Part shown: positions 1 through 8,173 of the stretch, piece after piece
How the letters are laid out: every line of letters starts with the position of its first letter
Numbering within the stretch: position 1 is the stretch's first letter
From: Massilia solisilvae
Lineage (GTDB): Bacteria; Pseudomonadota; Gammaproteobacteria; Burkholderiales; Burkholderiaceae_D
Assembly (NCBI RefSeq): GCF_024753215.1
Contig: NZ_JANUGV010000008.1
Span: 62,001-126,000 of the forward strand
Direction: 5' to 3'
DNA length: 64,000 bases
Notes under the pieces: model-generated
Databases searched by the model: none
What the model saw: the letters and a program-made list of their open reading frames with translations, nothing else
What the model was told of the DNA's origin: nothing
Translations under genes and position numbers: made by a program

Positions 1-407
1 GCCTGCATCTGCGTTGCCACCATTTGCTTGAGCTCCTCCACCTGGCGCTGCAGCGCTTCCACGTCATCGTGCGATGGCACGCCCAGGCTGCGCAGCGCGC
101 GCGCCACCCGGTCCTCGAAGATCTTCTCAAGCTTGTCCCACGAGCCGCTCGCCTGGCGGCTCACGTTCTCGGCCAGCTTGGAGATGGTGCCGCCCGGGGA
201 ATAGCCCTTGTCGGGCTTGAGCCGTTCGGTCAGCTTTTGCAGCTCGCCGCCTTCCTGCACCAGCTTGTCGAACAGTTCGCTGCCTTCTTTCTGGGCGCGC
301 GCAAACGCGCCAAGCCCGGCCACCCAGATTTGCTGGGCCGAGGTGAACACCGCGTCCACCAGCGCGTTCTGTTCCGGGTTTGCCGGTTCCTTCGCTTTCC
401 TGACCAT
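1..407 (-). CDS. Phasin-like polyhydroxyalkanoate granule-associated protein (partial)
   Basis: The gene reads leftwards and runs off the window edge, leaving 135 codons of its N-terminus. The start at 407 is preceded by a GGGGGAAC ribosome site. The protein begins MVRKAKEPANPEQNAL, followed by a helical stretch (DAVFTSAQQIWVAGLGAFAR) and then KEGSELFDKLVQEG. This pattern is typical of the PhaI/PhaF-type phasin family, which coats storage granules. The last visible part (VEALQRQVEELKQMVATQMQ) is a coiled-coil heptad region; family members usually continue into a Lys/Ala/Pro-rich tail, which is out of view. It lies 44 bases after fadD on the same strand, which fits a lipid-storage locus. Family call good, exact role inferred. 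Confidence 0.75.
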   Translation of the reverse strand, partial: MVRKAKEPANPEQNALVDAVFTSAQQIWVAGLGAFARAQKEGSELFDKLVQEGGELQKLTERLKPDKGYSPGGTISKLAENVSRQASGSWDKLEKIFEDRVARALRSLGVPSHDDVEALQRQVEELKQMVATQMQ

Positions 408-451
408 GTCGTTCCCCCCAAAAGTCCAATGCTGCGTGGATGATGTCCGCC

Positions 452-2149
452 TCATGCCACCGGTGTTGCCGCCGGCGCCATGCGGGCCCGTTCCTCCTCG
501 GCCACGACGCGCCGCAGGATCTTGCCGATGTTCGACTTGGGCAGCGGTTCGCTGCGAAACACCACGTACTTGGGCACCTTGTAGGGCGCCAGGTTGGCCC
601 TGCAATGCTCGACCAGCTGCTCGGCGGTGAGGCTGGCGTCCTTGGGCACCACCACGATCTTGACCACCTCGTCGGAGTGCTCGTCCGCCGCCTTGATCGC
701 CGCCACCTCGTACACGCCCGGATGCAGTGCCACCACGTCCTCCACCTCGCTCGGGAACACCTTGAAGCCGGAAACGATGATCATGTCCTTCTTGCGGTCC
801 ACCAGCTTGATGGTGCCGTCCGGGTTCATCACGCCCATGTCGCCGGTGCGCAGCCAGCCGCCCGGCGCGAACACGTGGGCCGTTTCCTCGGGCATGTTCC
901 AGTAGCCCTTCATGACCTGCGGACCGCGCACGGCCAGCTCGCCCAGTTCGCCCAGCGCCAGCGCGCGGCCCTCGTCGTCCAGGATCGCGCATTCGGTTGA
1001 CGGGATCGGCAGTCCGATAGTTCCGCTGTAGTGCTTCAGGTCGAGCGGGTTGGCGCACACGATGGGCGAGGCTTCGGTGAGCCCGTAGCCTTCGATGAGC
1101 GGAATGCCGAAGCGCTGCTGCCAGCGTTCGGCCACGGAGCGCTGCAGCGCCATGCCGCCGGCCACCGCCAGCCGCAGCGAGCTGGTGTCCACATGCGCGA
1201 ACGCGGGCGCGTTGAGCAGCGCGTTGAACAGCGTGTTCACGCCGATCAGGGCGGTGAAGCGCACGTGGCGCAGCTCGCGCATGAAACTGTGCAGGTCGCG
1301 CGGGTTGGTGACCAGCACGATGTGGGCGCCGATGCGGCACCAGGCCAGCATCACTGTCAGCGCGAACACGTGGTACAGCGGCAGCGGGATGACGCCTACT
1401 TCCTTGCCCTCGGCCAGCACGGGCCCGACCCAGGCCGCGGTCTGCTCGACGTTGGCCACCATGTTGCCGTGGGTGAGCATGGCGCCCTTGGGCACCCCGG
1501 TGGTGCCGCCGGTGTACTGCAGGAAGGCCAGGTCGTGCAGGCGCGGCGCCGCCTCTTCGAGCTTCAGCCCGGCGCCGCGTTCGAGCGCCGCGGTGAACGG
1601 CACCGAGCCGTTGATGTGCCACGGCGGCACCATGTGGCGCACGTGCTTGACCACCAGATTGACGATCTGCGCCTTCGGGAACGGCAGCATGTCGCCGACG
1701 CGGGTGGTGACCACGTGGCGCACGTCGGTGTTCTCGATGACATCCTCGACCGTGTGCGCGAAATTGTCGAGCACCACGATTGCGCTCGCGCCCGAGTCCA
1801 CCAGCTGGTATTGCAGCTCGCGCGGCGTGTACATGGGGTTGGTGTTGACGACCACGCAGCCGGCACGCAGCACGCCCAGCAGTGCGATCGGGTACTGCAA
1901 CAAGTTGGGCATCATGAGCGCGACGCGCTCGCCGCGGCCCAGGCCCAGCCCCTGCAGGAAGGCGGCGAAATTGCGCGACAGGGTGTCCACGTGGTCCCAG
2001 CGGATGGTGGTGCCCTGGTTGGTGAAGGCCGGCAGGTGCCGGTAGCGCGCGCAGACCCAACTGAACATGTCGTTGAGGGAACCGAAGCGGTCCGCCTGCA
2101 CGTCGGCGGGAATCCCGGGCGGGTAGCTGTCGAGCCAGAACTTGTGCAT
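452..2149 (-). CDS. fadD: Long-chain fatty acid-CoA ligase
   Basis: Activates long-chain fatty acids to acyl-CoA with ATP through an acyl-adenylate, at the cytoplasmic face of the inner membrane. At 565 residues it has the usual FadD length. The P-loop-like motif TGGTTGVPKG is at about residues 213-222, GYGLTEASP at 354-362, the adenylate-binding GWLRTGD at 431-437, the hinge and FACS region DRKKDMIIVSG at 451-461, and the catalytic lysine in PKSNIGKILRR at about 543. It is followed on the same strand by the phasin-like gene and shares the region with a WS/DGAT acyltransferase and an acyl-CoA reductase. It probably supplies acyl-CoA for both storage and beta-oxidation. Substrate chain length cannot be read from sequence. 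Confidence 0.93.
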   Translation of the reverse strand: MHKFWLDSYPPGIPADVQADRFGSLNDMFSWVCARYRHLPAFTNQGTTIRWDHVDTLSRNFAAFLQGLGLGRGERVALMMPNLLQYPIALLGVLRAGCVVVNTNPMYTPRELQYQLVDSGASAIVVLDNFAHTVEDVIENTDVRHVVTTRVGDMLPFPKAQIVNLVVKHVRHMVPPWHINGSVPFTAALERGAGLKLEEAAPRLHDLAFLQYTGGTTGVPKGAMLTHGNMVANVEQTAAWVGPVLAEGKEVGVIPLPLYHVFALTVMLAWCRIGAHIVLVTNPRDLHSFMRELRHVRFTALIGVNTLFNALLNAPAFAHVDTSSLRLAVAGGMALQRSVAERWQQRFGIPLIEGYGLTEASPIVCANPLDLKHYSGTIGLPIPSTECAILDDEGRALALGELGELAVRGPQVMKGYWNMPEETAHVFAPGGWLRTGDMGVMNPDGTIKLVDRKKDMIIVSGFKVFPSEVEDVVALHPGVYEVAAIKAADEHSDEVVKIVVVPKDASLTAEQLVEHCRANLAPYKVPKYVVFRSEPLPKSNIGKILRRVVAEEERARMAPAATPVA

Positions 2150-2359
2150 GCGAGCCTCTCGATGGGTGCCGGTGCGCGGCCAGGCGCGGTGGCGGCGCGC
2201 GCAAGCCGCGTGCAGCGGGCGGCTCGTCGAGAACGATGCGCCGCAGCCCCGTGGGCGGCTTTGATCTGGATCAGTGTCTCTCCCTTGCCGCTGGCGGGAG
2301 GGGCAAGCGCGGGCGCTGTCTTATGCACAGGCAGTCCGACATGACACGAGGAGATGACG

Positions 2360-3031
2360 ATGGCAACGAGGCATACGAAAGCAGAGACGCAAGACAGTGC
2401 CGTGCAGGCGCCGGCGCACAAGAAGCGCGATGGCGGCGCCACCGCGCGCGAGGTGCAGCAGGGCGTGGTGGTGAGCCTGTCGGCGCTGAACTCCATCGAG
2501 GGCGACATCACTGCGCTGGTGCGCAAGGCGGTGTCGGACGCGCTGGGCACCGGCGGCGCGGCCGGCGGCGAGCTGGTGCAGGTGGTGCACGACGTGGTGG
2601 AGGGCACGATCCGCGCCAGCGAGCAGGTCGGCACCGGGTTGACGATCGCCGTGCGCAGTGTGGCCAAGGGCGTGATCGCCGGCGTGCATGACGTGGGTGG
2701 CGACGTGCTGGCGGCCTCGTTCGAAATGCTGCGCTCGCTGATCCGCGTGGCCGCCTCGCTGGGCGCGGACGTGGGCACGGTGGCGCGGCAGGCGATCGAC
2801 GCGGCGGTCGAGGCGGCGCAGGAAACGGGCGGCAACGCGGCGCAGGTGGGCAAGCGCGGCATCGAGGGCGCGATCGAGTCGGCCGGCGAAATCGGCAACC
2901 TGGCGGTGCGCACGGTGCGCGATGTGCTGATCGGGATCGCCGGCAGCGTGGGGCAAACGATGGAGGCGGCCATGCCCATGCACCAGCCGGCCGGAACGCA
3001 GGAGCACGCGGCAAAACCAAGGCACCATTGA
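2360..3031 (+). CDS. Ala/Gly/Val-rich amphipathic helical protein of unknown function
   Basis: A 223-residue protein that I do not recognise. An upstream ATG exists at 2354, but the ribosome site ACGAGGAG (2346-2353) abuts it, whereas the ATG at 2360 has normal spacing. After a charged N-terminus (about 35 residues) the protein is a run of amphipathic segments, for example VVHDVVEGTIRASEQVGTG and VAKGVIAGVHDVGGDVLAA. It has no Cys, Trp or Tyr, no signal peptide and no clear transmembrane helix, and ends in a His/Lys-rich tail. The composition resembles phasins and other lipid-surface proteins. It is transcribed divergently from fadD and lies inside the wax-ester locus, so a granule- or membrane-associated role is plausible but inferred. 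Confidence 0.7.
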   Translation: MATRHTKAETQDSAVQAPAHKKRDGGATAREVQQGVVVSLSALNSIEGDITALVRKAVSDALGTGGAAGGELVQVVHDVVEGTIRASEQVGTGLTIAVRSVAKGVIAGVHDVGGDVLAASFEMLRSLIRVAASLGADVGTVARQAIDAAVEAAQETGGNAAQVGKRGIEGAIESAGEIGNLAVRTVRDVLIGIAGSVGQTMEAAMPMHQPAGTQEHAAKPRHH

Positions 3032-3069
3032 GCGTGCGAACTGAGCCGTGCTGGTACGAACAGCTATGT

Positions 3070-3181
3070 TGCGTGGGCAGGTTCTCCTGCCCACGCTTCG
3101 ACCAGAACCCGCTCCCGCGCGACAGTTCAGGCCAGGCATGCTCCGTCTGAACGCGTGGGCAGGAAACCTGCCCACCCTACG
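3070..3181. repeat. Family A palindromic repeat (paired hairpins)
   Basis: Two hairpins face each other between convergent genes. One is GCGTGGGCAGG with CCTGCCCACGC at 3071-3097; the other is ACGCGTGGGCAGG with CCTGCCCACCCTAC at about 3151-3180. The right arm runs into the neighbouring acyltransferase gene, whose TAG stop (3177-3179) is the TAG of the repeat core TAGGGTGGGCAGG. Related copies occur near 9740, 16837, 26513, 37114, 60931 and 61817. Confidence 0.85.
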
Positions 3182-4580
3182 ATTCCGCGGGCCACGGCAT
3201 CAGTAGCGCGGCCAGCACCAGGCGCTCGAATTCGCCGGCGAAGCGCTGCGCGAGCGCGGCCGGGTCGGGCACGCGCAGCGCGTCCGCGACCAGGCCGAAA
3301 CCGACCTGCCCGTTGTAGCTCAGGATGCTCGCGCCGACCCCGATGCCGCCCGCCTGCGGCACCCAGAACATCTGCCGCGCGACGCGCTTGCCGGCCAGGT
3401 AGCGCGCTTCGTCCTGGCCGTGCACGTTGGTCAGCACCAGGCTGGCGTTGGCCGCCAGCACGTCGAGCACGCGCTCGCGCACCGGCTCGGGGGCGACGCC
3501 CATCGCGGCCAGGATGCCCAGCGCAACCCATGGCTGGCGCGACTGCTTCAGTGCGTCCATGCGCCGGTGCACCTCGAGCACGCGCGCCACCGGATCGTCC
3601 ACATCCACCGGCAGGTCGAGGAACACGAGGCCGAAGCGGTTGCCCAGTTCCACCAGCGGGCCGGGCGGGCGCAGGTTCACCGGCACCAGCGCGCGGATGC
3701 CGCCGCCGCCCAGCGTGTCGCCCGCGTCCAGCAGGTAGCCGCGCAGCGCCCCCGCCACGCACGACACCAGCACGTCGTTCACCGAGCAGCCAAGCGCCAC
3801 CGCCACCGCCTTCACTTCCCTCAGCGCCAGCGGCGGCGCCCATGCCACGCGCTTGGCCACGCCGACCGTCCCCTTGAGCCGCGTGGCCGCGTCCGGCGCC
3901 ATGGCGGCGATCAGGCCCGCCTGGTACAACAGGTCGGCGCCGGAGCGCGCGTGGTCGAGCGCACGCAGCGGGTGCGCGAGTAGAAAGGCGCCGTCGCTGG
4001 CCAGCGCGAGAGAGGCGCGCACGGCGTCGCCCGCCGCCGACGTTACCGGGCCGAGCAGGCGTTCCAGCGCGCTGCGCTGTGGCGCTGGCGCGGACACGTC
4101 CCGCGGCGGCGCGCGCGGATGCGCGGGATCGGGGTCGAGCATGGCATCGATCACGTGCAGCAGCGCGAAGCCGTCCGCATAGCAGTGGTGGATGCGCAGC
4201 ACGATCGCGCTCCCATGCGGCAGGTCGACCAGGTGGAACTGCCACATGGGCTTGCCGGGGTCGAGCGGCCGGCTCACCAGTTCGCTCATCGCGTCCTGCA
4301 ATCCGTCGCCCGCCGCGCCCGGCAGCGCCATGTGGCGTACGTGCCAGCCAAGGTCGAAGTGCGGGTCGAGCTCCCAGCGCGGAGTGGCACGCGCACCGGC
4401 CACGCGCTGGCGCAGGCGGTGGAAGCACAGCATGCGTTCGCGCACGAGTTGCCTGAAGGCGGACAGCTCGATGCGCTCGTCCAGCAGCATGACGCCGCAG
4501 ATCATCATCCGATTGGTCGGCCGGTCCATGCGCAGCCACGCGGCATCGACGGCCGTCAGCGCTTCGCCGGGCGCCGCCAT
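3177..4580 (-). CDS. Wax ester synthase/acyl-CoA:diacylglycerol acyltransferase (WS/DGAT family)
   Basis: Members transfer an acyl group from acyl-CoA to a fatty alcohol (wax ester) or to diacylglycerol (triacylglycerol) at the membrane or lipid-droplet surface. At 467 residues it has the family length. The catalytic HHxxxDG motif is seen as HHCYADG at about residues 131-137, preceded by PLDPGKPMWQFHLVD. The C-terminal half has the second family block SVNDVLVSCVAGALRGYL (about 266-283), then VPVNLRPPG and GNRFG. It lies 5 bases downstream of the acyl-CoA reductase gene, so the two are almost certainly co-transcribed; reductase plus WS/DGAT is the minimal wax-ester pathway. Its stop codon lies within a family A repeat. 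Substrate preference is not determinable here. Confidence 0.92.
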   Translation of the reverse strand: MAAPGEALTAVDAAWLRMDRPTNRMMICGVMLLDERIELSAFRQLVRERMLCFHRLRQRVAGARATPRWELDPHFDLGWHVRHMALPGAAGDGLQDAMSELVSRPLDPGKPMWQFHLVDLPHGSAIVLRIHHCYADGFALLHVIDAMLDPDPAHPRAPPRDVSAPAPQRSALERLLGPVTSAAGDAVRASLALASDGAFLLAHPLRALDHARSGADLLYQAGLIAAMAPDAATRLKGTVGVAKRVAWAPPLALREVKAVAVALGCSVNDVLVSCVAGALRGYLLDAGDTLGGGGIRALVPVNLRPPGPLVELGNRFGLVFLDLPVDVDDPVARVLEVHRRMDALKQSRQPWVALGILAAMGVAPEPVRERVLDVLAANASLVLTNVHGQDEARYLAGKRVARQMFWVPQAGGIGVGASILSYNGQVGFGLVADALRVPDPAALAQRFAGEFERLVLAALLMPWPAES

Positions 4581-4584
4581 GGGG

Positions 4585-6561
4585 CTACAGGTGGACGCCG
4601 CGCAGCAGGTGCTGCATCGCGCGCAGCTCGGGCGAGGCCTCCTGCGCCGCCGCGGGCGCGCCGTCGGGCGACAGGCGGTACGCGGTGTTGAGCACGATGC
4701 GCGACAGCTGCGGCGTGGCCAGCTGCATGGCCATGCCCAGCGTGCCCACCTCGGTGGTGATGCGCACCGGCTTGCTGACGATGGCGCGCACCACGAACTG
4801 CGCCGCCTCGTCGGGCGTGAGCGCGGGCGCGTCGCGGTAGACGCTGGTGGGGGCGATCATCGGCGTGCGCACCAGCGGCATGTTGATGGTCGTGAACTTG
4901 ATGCCGAGGTCGGCGTACTCGGCGGCGGCGCAGTCGGACCACGCTTCCAGCGCCGCCTTGGAGGCCACGTAGGCGGAAAAGCGCGGCGCGTTGGTCAGCA
5001 CCCCGATCGAGGAGATGTTGATCACCTGCCCCGCGCCCTGGGCCACCATGCTCGGCAGCAGGCCCATGGTCACGCGCACCGCGCCGAAGTAGTTCAGCTG
5101 CATGGTGCGCTGCAGGTCGTGGAAGCGCTCGTAGCTGGCCTCGACCGGGCGCCGGATCGAACGGCCGGCGTTGTTGACGAGGATGTCCACGTGGCCGTGG
5201 TCGGCCAGCACCGCCTGCACGAAACGCTCGCAGTCGGCGATGTCCGACAGGTCGGCCTGGTAGGTGTGCAGCTGCCAGCCTTTGGCGGCGAAGGCCTGGG
5301 CGGTTGCGGCCAGCTCGGCCGCGTCGCGCGCGCAGGTGAGACCGACCGCGCCCGCGTCCGCGAGCTGGTGCAGGGTGGCCAGGCCAATGCCGGAGGTGCC
5401 GCCGGTGACCAGCACCACCTTGCCCTGCACCGCGCCACGCAGGCTGCGGTCGATGAACAGATCGGGGTCGAGGTGGCGTTCCCAGTAGTCCCAGACGGCA
5501 TTGGCATACTGTTCCAGCGGCGGGCAGGCGATGCTGCTCCCGGCCAATGCCGCCTGCGCCTGGCGGTTGTCAAAGCGCGTGGGCCAGTTGAGCAGCTGGG
5601 TGATGCCGTCGGGCAGGCCAAGGTCTTGCATGATCGCGTCGTGCGCGCGCTTGACCGGGCTGAGCGACGCGAGCCCCTTGCGCAGCCACTCGGGCAGCAG
5701 CGCGAGCAGGGCCGTGTTCACGCGCAGCCCCATTTGCGGCGCATGCGCGGCGCGTGCGAACACGTTGAGCGCGTCGCCGACCCGGCGCGGTGCGGGATCG
5801 GTGAGGTGGAAGGCCTTGCCGTCCAGCCCGCTCTGATGCGCGATGTGGAGCATGGCCTGCACCACGAAATCGACCGGCACGATGTTGATCCGACCGCCTT
5901 CGATGCCGACCACCGGCATCCACGGCGGCAGCAGCGCGCGCACGCGCTGGATCAGCTTGAAGAAGTAGTACGGACCGTCGATCTTGTCGGTTTCGCCGGT
6001 GCGCGAGTCGCCCACCACCAGGCCCGGCCGGTACACGCGCCACGGTACCTTGCATTCGGCGCGCACGACCTGTTCGGATTCGTGCTTGGTGGCGAAGTAG
6101 GGATGCCACAGGTTTTCCGCCTCGTCGAACATGTCTTCGCGAAAGACGCCTTCGAACATGCCGGCCACGGCGATGGAGCTCATGTGATGAAAGCAGCCGG
6201 GCCGCAGCGCGTTGGCCAGCGCCACGGCATTGCGCGTGCCGCCCACGTTGGCCGCCACCTGCTCCGCCGCGCCGGCCCGCAAGTCGTAGATGGCGGCCAG
6301 GTGAAAGAAGTGGTCGAGGTGGCCCACCAGCGCCTCGCGCTGCGCCGGCTCGATGCCCAGCCCGGGCTGGAGAATGTCGCCGAACACCGGCACCGCGCGT
6401 GACGCATCGGCGTTCCAGAACGCGAACAGCGCAGGCAGCCGCTCGCGGCTTTGCGCGCGCACCAGGAACCAGACCTGGTTGCCGGGCGAGGCGAGCAGGG
6501 TGCGGATCAGGCGCTTGCCGATGAAGCCGGTGCCGCCGGTGACGAAGTAGCGCATTCCCAT
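4585..6561 (-). CDS. Two-domain fatty acyl-CoA (acyl-ACP) reductase, SDR/SDR fusion
   Basis: Probably reduces acyl-CoA to fatty alcohol with NADPH, supplying the alcohol for wax esters. The 658 residues hold two Rossmann domains. The N-terminal extended SDR has TGGTGFIG at 8-15 and the YxxxK pair at 155/159. The C-terminal classical SDR has VTGGTSGIG at about 385-393, NNAG at 463-466, the Ser at 517-518 and YVASK at 531-535. This length and two-domain plan match the Marinobacter Maqu_2507 type of reductase. The frame is open to 6726, but the start at 6561 (ATGGGAATGCGC) is preferred because the Rossmann motif follows at once; 6555 is the alternative. It lies 5 bases ahead of the WS/DGAT gene. 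Confidence 0.87.
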   Translation of the reverse strand: MGMRYFVTGGTGFIGKRLIRTLLASPGNQVWFLVRAQSRERLPALFAFWNADASRAVPVFGDILQPGLGIEPAQREALVGHLDHFFHLAAIYDLRAGAAEQVAANVGGTRNAVALANALRPGCFHHMSSIAVAGMFEGVFREDMFDEAENLWHPYFATKHESEQVVRAECKVPWRVYRPGLVVGDSRTGETDKIDGPYYFFKLIQRVRALLPPWMPVVGIEGGRINIVPVDFVVQAMLHIAHQSGLDGKAFHLTDPAPRRVGDALNVFARAAHAPQMGLRVNTALLALLPEWLRKGLASLSPVKRAHDAIMQDLGLPDGITQLLNWPTRFDNRQAQAALAGSSIACPPLEQYANAVWDYWERHLDPDLFIDRSLRGAVQGKVVLVTGGTSGIGLATLHQLADAGAVGLTCARDAAELAATAQAFAAKGWQLHTYQADLSDIADCERFVQAVLADHGHVDILVNNAGRSIRRPVEASYERFHDLQRTMQLNYFGAVRVTMGLLPSMVAQGAGQVINISSIGVLTNAPRFSAYVASKAALEAWSDCAAAEYADLGIKFTTINMPLVRTPMIAPTSVYRDAPALTPDEAAQFVVRAIVSKPVRITTEVGTLGMAMQLATPQLSRIVLNTAYRLSPDGAPAAAQEASPELRAMQHLLRGVHL

Positions 6562-6674
6562 ATCGTTCCACTCGGCGTCTTGATCCGTCTGACCTGAATC
6601 AACGAGCGCGACGCCAAGCGCACATTGTTGAATTATGATGTGCGCCTTACAACGTGAAAACCCGGAGACGATCG

Positions 6675-7568
6675 ATGAAAGCATGGAGTGTGCTGGTGTT
6701 GGGGCTGCTGGCGGCCGGAGCGGCATGGGCGCAGGACGAGGTGCACTGCGGCTCGTGCGAGGAATGGAACAAGCCGGTGGCGCCGTTCAAGGTGTACGGC
6801 AATACCTGGTACGTCGGCACGGCCGGGCTGTCGTCGCTGCTGGTGACCGGCCCGCAGGGCCACGTGCTGCTCGACGGCGCGCTGCCGCAGTCGGCCGCGC
6901 AGATCCGCAAGAACATCGAGTCGCTCGGCTTTCGCATCGAGGACGTCAAGCTGATCCTCAATTCGCATTCGCACTGGGACCACTCCGGCGGCATCGCGGC
7001 GCTGCAGCGTGCCAGCGGGGCCCAGGTGGCGGCCAGCGCCTGGAGCGCGAAGGAATTGGCCGCCGGGGACAACGTGCCCGGCGATCCGCAGTACGACCCG
7101 CGGGAAACGGTGCGCGTGCCGAAGATCGACCACATCAAGGTGGTGGCGGACGGAGAAAAGGTGACAGTGGGACCGCTCACGCTGACCGCGCACCTGACCC
7201 CGGGCCACACGCCCGGTTCCACGGCCTGGACCTGGCAGTCGTGCGAGGACAAGGTGTGCCGCAACATGGTGTACGCCGACAGCCTGACCGCCGTCTCCAC
7301 CGACGGTTTCCACTTCACCGGCGACGCTGACCACCCGGACATCTCGGCATCGTTCCGCGCCAGTATCGCCAAGCTCGGCGCGCTGCCGTGCGACGTGGTC
7401 GTCTCCACGCATCCAGGCTTTACCGACACCTTCGAGAAGCTGGCCGCGCGCACGCTCGGCCACAACACCTTCGTGCAAGCGGGCGGCTGCAAGGCGCTGG
7501 CGGAAGCGTCGGCACGCGCTTTCGACAAGCGCGTGGCGGCCGAACGCGCGCAAGCAGAGGGACGTTAG
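6675..7568 (+). CDS. Subclass B3 metallo-beta-lactamase
   Basis: A periplasmic zinc hydrolase expected to open beta-lactam rings, including carbapenems. The 297 residues begin with a signal peptide ending in AAGAAWA before Gln20. The zinc ligands are visible as HSHWDH (His98, His100, Asp102, His103), GHTPGS (His178) and STHPGF (His246). Having no Cys ligand in the second site and keeping HxHxDH is the B3 pattern (as in L1 and THIN-B). The frame extends to a GTG at 6654, but CGGAGACG at about 6663-6670 and the signal peptide favour ATG 6675. It is divergent from the reductase gene, and its last 4 bases overlap the end of thiE on the other strand. No mobile element is nearby, so it looks like a resident gene. 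Activity is inferred. Confidence 0.9.
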   Translation: MKAWSVLVLGLLAAGAAWAQDEVHCGSCEEWNKPVAPFKVYGNTWYVGTAGLSSLLVTGPQGHVLLDGALPQSAAQIRKNIESLGFRIEDVKLILNSHSHWDHSGGIAALQRASGAQVAASAWSAKELAAGDNVPGDPQYDPRETVRVPKIDHIKVVADGEKVTVGPLTLTAHLTPGHTPGSTAWTWQSCEDKVCRNMVYADSLTAVSTDGFHFTGDADHPDISASFRASIAKLGALPCDVVVSTHPGFTDTFEKLAARTLGHNTFVQAGGCKALAEASARAFDKRVAAERAQAEGR

Positions 7569-8173
7569 AACAGCGCCTGCAATGCCCTTGCCGCGGCGGC
7601 GGGATCATCTGCAAGGTAGACGCTGCTGATGGCGGCCACCATGTCCGCGCCGCGCTGCACCAGCGGCGCCGCGTTCTCGGCAGTCATGCCGCCGATGACG
7701 ACGACCGGCAGGTCCAGCGCCGCCCTCGCCTGCTCGACGATCGACGGTTCGGTGGTCACCGGATACTTCTTGACCGCCGACGGATAGAAGCCGCCGAAGG
7801 CAACGTAGCTCGCGCCCGCCTGCCGTGCCGCCCGCGCCAGGCCAAGCTCGCCGTAGCAGGAGGCGCCGACGATCTTGCCCGGCCCCAGCAGCGCGCGCAC
7901 GTGCTCGACCTTGTCGTCGGTGCCGCCCACGTGCACGCCGTCGGCGCCGATCTGGCGGCACAGCGCCGCGTGGTCATTGATCACGAGCGGCACGCCATGG
8001 CTGCGGCACAGTTCCAGCAGTGCCGCAGCCTGTTCCAGCCGCAGCGGCGCGTTCGCGTGTTTGTGACGGTACTGCACCAGCGCGGCGCCGCCCTGCAGGG
8101 CACGGCCGGTGCAGTCCAGCAGCCGCGCGGTATCGTCCCAGTTCGGGGTGACGAGATACAGGCCTCGCATCAT
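7565..8173 (-). CDS. thiE: Thiamine-phosphate synthase
   Basis: Joins hydroxymethylpyrimidine diphosphate to the thiazole phosphate carboxylate to give thiamine phosphate. The 202 residues form a TIM barrel with the family blocks GLYLVTPNW, GGAALVQYRHK (the Arg/Lys that contact pyrophosphate), VINDHAALC, GADGVHVGG, IVGASCYG, VAFGGFYPS and VVIGGMT. It is the last gene of the thi operon. The ATG at 8173 overlaps the thiD stop (ATGA). At the 3' end it overlaps the beta-lactamase by 4 bases in convergent orientation. Confidence 0.95.
   Translation of the reverse strand: MMRGLYLVTPNWDDTARLLDCTGRALQGGAALVQYRHKHANAPLRLEQAAALLELCRSHGVPLVINDHAALCRQIGADGVHVGGTDDKVEHVRALLGPGKIVGASCYGELGLARAARQAGASYVAFGGFYPSAVKKYPVTTEPSIVEQARAALDLPVVVIGGMTAENAAPLVQRGADMVAAISSVYLADDPAAAARALQALF

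Noticed and set aside
4192..6402. Plus-strand open frame of 736 codons opposite the acyl-CoA reductase
   Set aside because: Antisense shadow; the minus-strand gene has two complete Rossmann domains.
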